Source: an uncultured Clostridia bacterium
Lineage (GTDB): Bacteria; Bacillota; Clostridia; Christensenellales; Borkfalkiaceae
Length of the DNA stretch: 8,252 nucleotides
Direction: 5' to 3'
NCBI GenBank assembly: GCA_945835865.1
Contig: CAMAJQ010000018.1
Location: 1-8,252 of the forward strand
A model generated the notes under the pieces. The model made no database searches, was not told the origin of the DNA, and worked only from the letters and a program-made list of their open reading frames with translations. Of this stretch, positions 1-4,109 are shown one piece after another. The position numbers and the translations under genes are program-made. Each line of letters begins with the position of its first letter. The stretch's first letter is position 1.

Positions 1-616
1 CGCAGACGGGAACGGCGATGACGAAACCCATCAGAAAGACGGTGAGACGGGAACGGATGCCCGAGACGAGGTAGATGGAGAGAAGGCTCGTCGTATAGCC
101 GATGATCAGAGAGGAATAGATGACGTACCCCTCGAAGGGCTGGGAATTGCCGAAGGCGTCGAACACGAACATATACAGACAGACGATCGTGTTGAGGAAG
201 ACCGCCGACTTCCTGCTGATCAGCAGAAGACTGAGCAGAGCGCACAGCGCGAAGGGGCGGGCGTAAACGTGATCGAACTTCCCGATCATATACATGACGA
301 CGATGGAAAGTTCCAGAATGACGAAGACGAGATTGACGTTTTTCGTCCGCAGAATGAAGTCTCTCCCCTCGTAATAATAATAGAGAAAGAGACAGACGGA
401 GATCATACATACCGCGATGGCGGAATAGACGAGTTGTCTCACCGCCCCCGCGCTCTTCATCCATGCGAGCGCGTCCGTCGCGACGAAACCGAAACTCCAG
501 AAGATCGCCCCGAAAAAGAGGGCGAGCAAGATCAGCGTATGAAGGGCAAAGAGCGCGATGACCCGCCCGTAATCCTTTGCCTCCCACGGGAGGACTTTAT
601 TCGATTGAATAAACAT
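1..616 (-). CDS. PgpH/YqfF-like 7TM membrane protein (probable cyclic-di-AMP phosphodiesterase), 3' end outside window, no extracytoplasmic sensor seen
   Basis: Only the first 205 codons are visible; the gene continues past position 1. Starting at the ATG at 616-614, the protein is a string of hydrophobic segments at about residues 18-45, 62-82, 97-112, 119-133, 138-153, 164-184 and 190 onward. Residues from about 93 on (NLVFVILELSIVVMYM, RPFALCALLSLLL) resemble the 7TM region of the 7TM-HD family. The gene follows phoH, where Firmicutes carry yqfF/pgpH, whose C-terminal HD domain hydrolyses cyclic di-AMP. In that family about 200 residues of extracytoplasmic sensor (7TMR-HDED) normally separate membrane helix 1 from the rest; here the loop is only about 15 residues. 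An in-frame TGA about 24 bases upstream of the ATG excludes a longer start. The ribosome site is weak (GGA about 8 bases upstream). Identity rests on synteny and the membrane pattern; the HD domain is not in view. Confidence 0.7.
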   Translation of the reverse strand, partial: MFIQSNKVLPWEAKDYGRVIALFALHTLILLALFFGAIFWSFGFVATDALAWMKSAGAVRQLVYSAIAVCMISVCLFLYYYYEGRDFILRTKNVNLVFVILELSIVVMYMIGKFDHVYARPFALCALLSLLLISRKSAVFLNTIVCLYMFVFDAFGNSQPFEGYVIYSSLIIGYTTSLLSIYLVSGIRSRLTVFLMGFVIAVPVC

Positions 617-645
617 AGTCTTTTTTCCGTTTACTTTCTGTCAGT

Positions 646-669
646 CCCCTTCTCTCCGCAGAGAAGAGG
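646..669 (-). other. Intercistronic hairpin between phoH and the pgpH-like gene
   Basis: In the minus-strand RNA, a 10-bp stem (CCUCUUCUCU with AGAGAAGGGG, one G-U pair) closes a GCGG tetraloop about 30 bases upstream of the start at 616. No uridine run follows, so it is not an intrinsic terminator. It fits a processing or stability hairpin in the 132-base gap between the two genes. The same gap contains the palindrome CCGTCCGGACGG at 682-693. Confidence 0.45.
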
Positions 670-748
670 AGAAAACGCTTTCCGTCCGGACGGCAAGGGA
701 AATATACCGCTTGTCCGCCCGCCGGATTCTGCGTGCCGCGCCCGCCTT

Positions 749-1708
749 TCAGCGGGCTTCGTCCTTCGCGTAAGCGCGGATGATCTCCATGACGAGGGCG
801 TGGCGAACGACGTCTTTCGAGGTCAGGAAAACGCTCTCGATCCCCTCGACGTTCTTCAGGATATCCGTCGCGTGGCGCAATCCGCTCTTCTTGCCGTCGG
901 GCAGGTCGATCTGCGTCAGGTCTCCCGTCACGACGACGCGGCTTCCCTCGCCCATGCGGGTGAGGAACATCTTCATCTGTTCTTTGGTCGTGTTCTGCGC
1001 CTCGTCGAGAATGATAAAGGCGTTGGAGAGGGTCCTGCCGCGCATATACGCGAGCGGAGCGATCTCGATGGCGCCCCTCTCGATCAGTTTGGCGTAGTTG
1101 TCCATGCCGAACATTTCCTGCAGGGCGTCGTACAGCGGGCGGAGATAGGGATCGACTTTGGTCTGGAGATCGCCCGGCAGAAAGCCGAGTTTCTCCCCTG
1201 CTTCCACGGCGGGTCTGGTCAGAATGATCTTCTCCACCTCTTTGTTCTTGAATGCCGAAACCGCCATGGCTACCGCAAGATAAGTCTTTCCCGTGCCGGC
1301 GGGGCCCACGCCGAAGGTCACCGTATTTCTGCGGATGGCGTCGACGTATTTTTTCTGCCCCACCGTCTTGCATTTGATCTGCTTCCCGCGGGAAGTGATG
1401 GCGATCACGCCGCTCATCACCTTTTCGATCCCCTCCACGTTGCCCTCTTTGGCGAGTTCGATGCAATAGATGATCCTCGTCTTGTCGAGTTGTTCTTTCG
1501 CCTTGATGATCGCGAGCAATTTATTGAGGACGGTCGCGGCGAGAGCGGTCTGCGACTCGTCGCCCGCCAGACGGATCTTCGTTCCTTCCACGTACGCCGA
1601 AACTCCCGTCTCGCGCACGATGATATTCAGATTTTCGTCGAACACGCCGAGAAGGGCGGAAAGATTTCCGAGATTCTCCGTTTCGACGATCACGTTGTTT
1701 TCTGCCAA
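749..1708 (-). CDS. phoH: PhoH family ATPase
   Basis: A PhoH-like P-loop ATPase of 319 residues when started at TTG 1708-1706, the length known for the B. subtilis protein. The Walker A motif GPAGTGKT is at residues 135-142 and Walker B FIILDEAQNT at 231-240. Other family motifs are LTRP (163-166), FLPGD (176-180) and TGDLTQIDLP (261-270). The N-terminal 110 residues form the family's small nucleic-acid-binding-type region. The family is cytoplasmic and thought to act on RNA, often in company with YbeY; its exact substrate is not settled. No ATG occurs before codon 98, which lies inside the conserved region. The TTG has GGAGG 12 bases upstream, a little farther than usual. The gene begins 44 bases after the yqfD stop and is probably co-transcribed with it. 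The open frame continues upstream inside yqfD, but that stretch is a shadow of yqfD. Confidence 0.95.
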   Translation of the reverse strand: MAENNVIVETENLGNLSALLGVFDENLNIIVRETGVSAYVEGTKIRLAGDESQTALAATVLNKLLAIIKAKEQLDKTRIIYCIELAKEGNVEGIEKVMSGVIAITSRGKQIKCKTVGQKKYVDAIRRNTVTFGVGPAGTGKTYLAVAMAVSAFKNKEVEKIILTRPAVEAGEKLGFLPGDLQTKVDPYLRPLYDALQEMFGMDNYAKLIERGAIEIAPLAYMRGRTLSNAFIILDEAQNTTKEQMKMFLTRMGEGSRVVVTGDLTQIDLPDGKKSGLRHATDILKNVEGIESVFLTSKDVVRHALVMEIIRAYAKDEAR

Positions 1709-1752
1709 ATTAAACTGTTTCCTCCGTTTTTCTGCGGTCTTTCGCTCCGGGC

Positions 1753-2658
1753 TTACGGAACGCGGACGCGGTAGACGACGGTGACGGTACAGACGATCTT
1801 TCCGTCCTTTTGCTCCGTGGCGGCGGAAGTCGAGAGGACCTCTTCGTCTTCCCGCGCGACGAGCGCGAGCGCGACGACCCGTCCGACCGACCTTTCGTCC
1901 TCCGAAAGGATCTCCGCGGAAAAGGTCCTCCGTGCGGCGAGTTCGATCTCCGCCACGGCGAGCGTCTTCCTCTCTTCTCCTTTCAGTTCGTAAACGCCCT
2001 CGACGAGAAGGTCGCCCTTTTGCACTTCCTGCCCGACGGAGACCTTCGCCCTTCCGCCGATCACGTGCATTCTCAGGACGATGCCGTCCGTCGGCGCGAC
2101 GATATTCTCCCGTCCGACATCCGCTTCCCGCGGGGATTCCCCTCGGCAATACGCCTCGACGATCAACTTATGTCCCTGTTTCCGGACGGAGACGAAAGTG
2201 AAATCCGGGGAGGAAGCGAGAATTTCCCTCTCCAGCGTCCCGCCCGTATCCGACCGCCATCGGAAAACCCCGTCCAGCCCCTGCTCCCGCAGGACGGCGG
2301 AGATCTCCTTCGCTTTCCCCGGCGCGTCTCCCCGATAGGAAACGTCCGTCACGATCCCGTCCGTCAGAGCCAGCGCGGCACAGAACGCCGCCGCGCCGAG
2401 GACGATCCCGGGTTTTTCGCGCGCGAAATAAAAGGGCGCGGCTCTGCCCGAATACCGCAATACTTCTATATTATAACACATATTCCTGCAAAAAGCAAAA
2501 ATTTTTTCGTTATCTTTCCGATCTGCGGTAAATTTAACCGTTTTTTCGTCCGTTTCCACCTCTCTGACCTCCACGCCCCTGCGGTGGAGCCACTCTAAAA
2601 GGTTCTCCGCGCTGCCGCACGCGACGGAATAGCGGACGAACGACGCCCCTCTTTTCAT
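1753..2658 (-). CDS. yqfD: Sporulation protein YqfD (short form)
   Basis: A membrane-anchored sporulation protein of 301 residues. Residues 1-75 are the N-terminal soluble domain (pattern EWLHRRGVEV near 22-31). A single membrane helix lies at about 84-103, and residues 105 onward should lie on the far side of the membrane. The segment at 188-222, with DGIV, VSVGQEVQKGDLLVEG and regularly spaced glycines, is the barrel-like repeat typical of YqfD. In B. subtilis yqfD is transcribed by sigma-E in the mother cell; its molecular role is poorly known. B. subtilis YqfD is about 398 residues, so the part after the barrel segment is reduced here by roughly 100 residues; the stop is clean and nothing suggests a frameshift. 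The ATG has an excellent ribosome site, GGGAGGGAA, 3-4 bases upstream. It follows yqfC by 16 bases. Confidence 0.9.
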   Translation of the reverse strand: MKRGASFVRYSVACGSAENLLEWLHRRGVEVREVETDEKTVKFTADRKDNEKIFAFCRNMCYNIEVLRYSGRAAPFYFAREKPGIVLGAAAFCAALALTDGIVTDVSYRGDAPGKAKEISAVLREQGLDGVFRWRSDTGGTLEREILASSPDFTFVSVRKQGHKLIVEAYCRGESPREADVGRENIVAPTDGIVLRMHVIGGRAKVSVGQEVQKGDLLVEGVYELKGEERKTLAVAEIELAARRTFSAEILSEDERSVGRVVALALVAREDEEVLSTSAATEQKDGKIVCTVTVVYRVRVP

Positions 2659-2674
2659 TCTTCCCTCCCGCCTT

Positions 2675-2941
2675 TCATCTTCCCTCCGCCGTCACGGAGA
2701 GGATCTCCCCGCCGAGGGCGATCTCCTTCTCGCCGTACTTCCGCACGGCGAGATCTCTCCCCGACACGCGGAGTTTTCCCTTTTTCAACCGCAGAACGAC
2801 TTCTTCGGGAGAGAAACTCTCCATGCCCTCGATCCCCTCGAACCATCCGCCGACCCGCCCGAACACCGAAAAACGATAGGGATACGGTCTGATCTCCCGA
2901 TCGATCCCGAGCCCGTCCAGTATGTTTTCCAAAATCGCCAT
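2675..2941 (-). CDS. yqfC: Sporulation protein YqfC (YabP/YqfC family)
   Basis: A small protein of 88 residues, the usual size of YqfC. The C-terminal half shows the family's strand pattern, with an L-x-V-x-G-x-x-L core (KLRVSGRDLAV) and the closing GGEILSVT. No signal peptide or membrane helix is visible. Two start codons sit in tandem (2944-2942 and 2941-2939). The second was chosen because GGAGG lies four bases upstream of it, against one base for the first; the difference is a single methionine. It is the first gene of the minus-strand operon and directly precedes yqfD, the conserved order in spore formers. YqfC belongs to the sigma-E regulon in B. subtilis; its biochemical role is unknown. 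Confidence 0.88.
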   Translation of the reverse strand: MAILENILDGLGIDREIRPYPYRFSVFGRVGGWFEGIEGMESFSPEEVVLRLKKGKLRVSGRDLAVRKYGEKEIALGGEILSVTAEGR

Positions 2942-3009
2942 CATTCCTCCGGGAAGAGAGAGGCTTTCCCGTCCGAAAGAGAAAACGCCACCCGCCTTCC
3001 GATACTGTT

Positions 3010-3038
3010 ATTATATGATTTCTTCCTCCCTCTCATTC
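3010..3038 (-). promoter_or_regulatory. Putative sigma-E promoter for yqfC-yqfD
   Basis: Read on the minus strand, GAATGAG (3038-3032), a 14-base spacer, and CATATAAT (3017-3010). The -10 differs at one base from the B. subtilis sigma-E consensus CATACANT, and the -35 agrees with KMATATT in its first four bases at the right spacing. The same -10 contains TATAAT, but there is no TTGACA-like box 16-18 bases upstream, so a housekeeping promoter is less likely. The start would give a leader of about 60 bases. Confidence 0.5.
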
Positions 3039-3093
3039 CCCGCCCTTTTTCCGCCCCGCTTTGCGAAAAAAAGAAGGAGACGGGTGCAAACGC

Positions 3094-3122
3094 TTGACAT
3101 CGGCTTTTCGCCGTGCTATAAT
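3094..3122 (+). promoter_or_regulatory. Sigma-A promoter for the TPP riboswitch-thiT transcript
   Basis: TTGACA at 3094-3099 and TATAAT at 3117-3122, both perfect, with a 17-base spacer. The expected start is near 3129, directly before the riboswitch aptamer. Confidence 0.9.
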
Positions 3123-3136
3123 CTTTGCCGTGAACG

Positions 3137-3212
3137 TTCACCGGGGGTGCCGTAAAGCGGCTGAGATGATACCCTTTGAACCCGACAAGGTAATGCTTGA
3201 AGGGGAGTGCGG
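3137..3212 (+). promoter_or_regulatory. TPP riboswitch aptamer (THI element)
   Basis: The leader carries the conserved blocks of the TPP aptamer in order: GGGTGCC (3145-3151), the pyrimidine-sensing GGCTGAGAT (3159-3167), TACCCTTTGAACC (3170-3182), GGTAATGC (3189-3196) and AGGGGA (3201-3206). Helix P2 pairs GGGT (3145-3148) with ACCC (3171-3174). P3 is a short GCCG/CGGC stem. P1 pairs CAC (3139-3141) with GTG (3207-3209). It binds thiamine pyrophosphate and lowers expression of the downstream thiamine transporter gene. Confidence 0.95.
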
Positions 3213-3228
3213 AATTTATCGATACCTC

Positions 3229-3273
3229 GGGCTGTTCGCGCCTTCTTTTCGGGATGCGCGTCGGTCCTTTTTT
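3229..3273 (+). terminator. Attenuator terminator of the TPP riboswitch
   Basis: GGGCUG (3229-3234) pairs with CGGUCC (3262-3267), and CGCGC (3237-3241) with GCGCG (3256-3260). A small UU/U internal loop separates the two helices, the hairpin loop is 14 bases, and six U residues (3268-3273) follow directly. The competing antiterminator is GUGCGGA (3207-3213) with UUCGCGC (3235-3241), seven pairs including two G-U. It uses the 3' strand of aptamer P1, so TPP binding frees the terminator arm. Confidence 0.75.
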
Positions 3274-3309
3274 CATCGGCAAATACGACTTCGGTGACAG
3301 AGGTTTTTT

Positions 3310-4017
3310 ATGGAAACTCAATCTTCGTCCTTTTTCTCCTTCTTTTCGGGAGAAGTCGCAGAGGAGAACTTCGCTCTCGTACGGAACATTTCCATCGTCG
3401 CCGTCGTCCTTCTCGTGCTCGCGGTCGTCCTGATCGCCCTGCTCAATTCCAGAAGCAGGATCTTCAAGACGGCGAACCTCGCGACGGCCGGCGTGTGCAT
3501 CGCCGCTTCCTTCGCGCTTTCCTTCGTGAAATTCTCCCCCGTGAACAACGGCGGATCGATCACGATCGCAAGCCTGGTTCCCGTCATGCTGTACGCCTAT
3601 TTCTTCGGCCCCGTGAGCGGACTTGCCGTCGGAATGATCTTCGGGCTGTTGCAGTTCATTCAGGAGCCCTGGCTGCTCACACCCGTCTCCTTCCTGCTCG
3701 ACTATCCCCTTCCCTTCGCTTCCATCTTCTGGATGGGCATCGTCGGAAAAATGACGAAAATGAAGGAATGGCAGAGACTGACGCTGGGTGTCGTTCTGAC
3801 CTATCTCACCCGTTTCTTCTTCCACTTCCTCTCCGGCTTCATCTACTTTGCGCACGGAGCGATCTGGGCGGAACTTCCCGCGACGAACGCTTTCGTCTAT
3901 TCCTTCCTGTATCAGATCACCTATCTCGGGCCCGACTTTGCGATCGCCCTCGTCGCCGTCCTTCTGCTCAGTTTTTCCAAGGCCGTTTCCGCCATCGAAA
4001 AAATCATCAGAAGGTAA
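3310..4017 (+). CDS. thiT: Thiamine transporter ThiT (ECF transporter S component)
   Basis: The substrate-binding integral membrane subunit of an energy-coupling-factor transporter that imports thiamine, working with a shared EcfA-EcfA'-EcfT module encoded elsewhere. The 235 residues contain the ThiT signatures NGGSITI (80-86), the QEPWLLTPVSFLLDYPL segment (118-134), FHFLSGFIYF (171-180) and YSFLYQITYLGPD (197-209). Hydrophobic helices fall at about 58-74, 87-116, 134-146, 157-178 and 195-222. An additional N-terminal helix at about 27-46 is not part of the six-helix, roughly 180-residue L. lactis protein. The YSxxYN motif usually has Asn where Gln202 stands here. The ATG has AGAGG six bases upstream. 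The TPP riboswitch just ahead supports the assignment independently. Confidence 0.92.
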   Translation: METQSSSFFSFFSGEVAEENFALVRNISIVAVVLLVLAVVLIALLNSRSRIFKTANLATAGVCIAASFALSFVKFSPVNNGGSITIASLVPVMLYAYFFGPVSGLAVGMIFGLLQFIQEPWLLTPVSFLLDYPLPFASIFWMGIVGKMTKMKEWQRLTLGVVLTYLTRFFFHFLSGFIYFAHGAIWAELPATNAFVYSFLYQITYLGPDFAIALVAVLLLSFSKAVSAIEKIIRR

Positions 4018-4019
4018 CC

Positions 4020-4031
4020 TTTTCGACGAAA
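4020..4031 (+). promoter_or_regulatory. Candidate Spo0A box upstream of spoIIE
   Basis: TTTTCGACGAAA fits the inverted 0A-box consensus WWTTCGACAAAA with one mismatch (G for A at 4028). It is centred about 67 bases before the expected spoIIE start near 4093. spoIIE is a direct Spo0A target in B. subtilis, and no good -35 box is visible here, as expected for an activator-dependent promoter. It begins 3 bases after the thiT stop. Confidence 0.4.
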
Positions 4032-4035
4032 AACA

Positions 4036-4055
4036 CTTTTTCTCATCAGAAAAAG
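4036..4055 (+). repeat. Perfect inverted repeat downstream of thiT
   Basis: CTTTTTCT (4036-4043) and AGAAAAAG (4048-4055) form a perfect 8-bp stem with the loop CATC. It is AT-rich and followed by ACGATATTTTT, so it could be a weak terminator or part of the spoIIE regulatory region. Confidence 0.45.
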
Positions 4056-4067
4056 ACGATATTTTTG

Positions 4068-4109
4068 CCGCCGCTTTCTTTATAATAAAAAGAAAACGGC
4101 GGTTTTCTT
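4068..4109 (+). terminator. Terminator hairpin of thiT, overlapping the spoIIE promoter and ribosome site
   Basis: CCGCCG (4068-4073) pairs with CGGCGG (4097-4102), and after one C-A mismatch TTTCTTT (4075-4081) pairs with AAAGAAA (4089-4095). The loop is seven bases, and TTTTCTT follows at 4103-4109. It is the strongest terminator candidate after thiT. Its 3' arm also carries the only ribosome-binding-like bases (GGCGG) before the spoIIE ATG at 4110. Confidence 0.7.
4081..4086 (+). promoter_or_regulatory. Putative -10 box of spoIIE
   Basis: A perfect TATAAT in the loop region of the 4068-4102 hairpin. Neither the 17-base nor the 21-base upstream position offers a TTGACA-like -35, which suits Spo0A activation. 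The expected start near 4093 lies past the 5' arm of the hairpin, so this transcript would keep the GGCGG ribosome site unpaired. Confidence 0.45.

Noticed and set aside
269..1774. Open frame of 501 codons on the plus strand opposite phoH.
   Set aside because: It is antisense to a clear PhoH gene, has low-complexity, charge-rich composition and no recognisable domain; long antisense frames are expected in GC-rich coding DNA.
1709..2149. N-terminal extension of the phoH frame into yqfD.
   Set aside because: The extra residues are arginine- and glycine-rich shadow sequence over yqfD, and the TTG start at 1708 already gives the full family length.
3018..3031. Housekeeping sigma-A promoter for yqfC using the TATAAT at 3016-3011.
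   Set aside because: No TTGACA-like hexamer occurs 16-18 bases upstream; the sigma-E pattern fits better.
2941..3855. 304-codon minus-strand frame across the riboswitch and thiT.
   Set aside because: It is antisense to thiT and the TPP riboswitch, both well supported, and its composition is that of a shadow frame.
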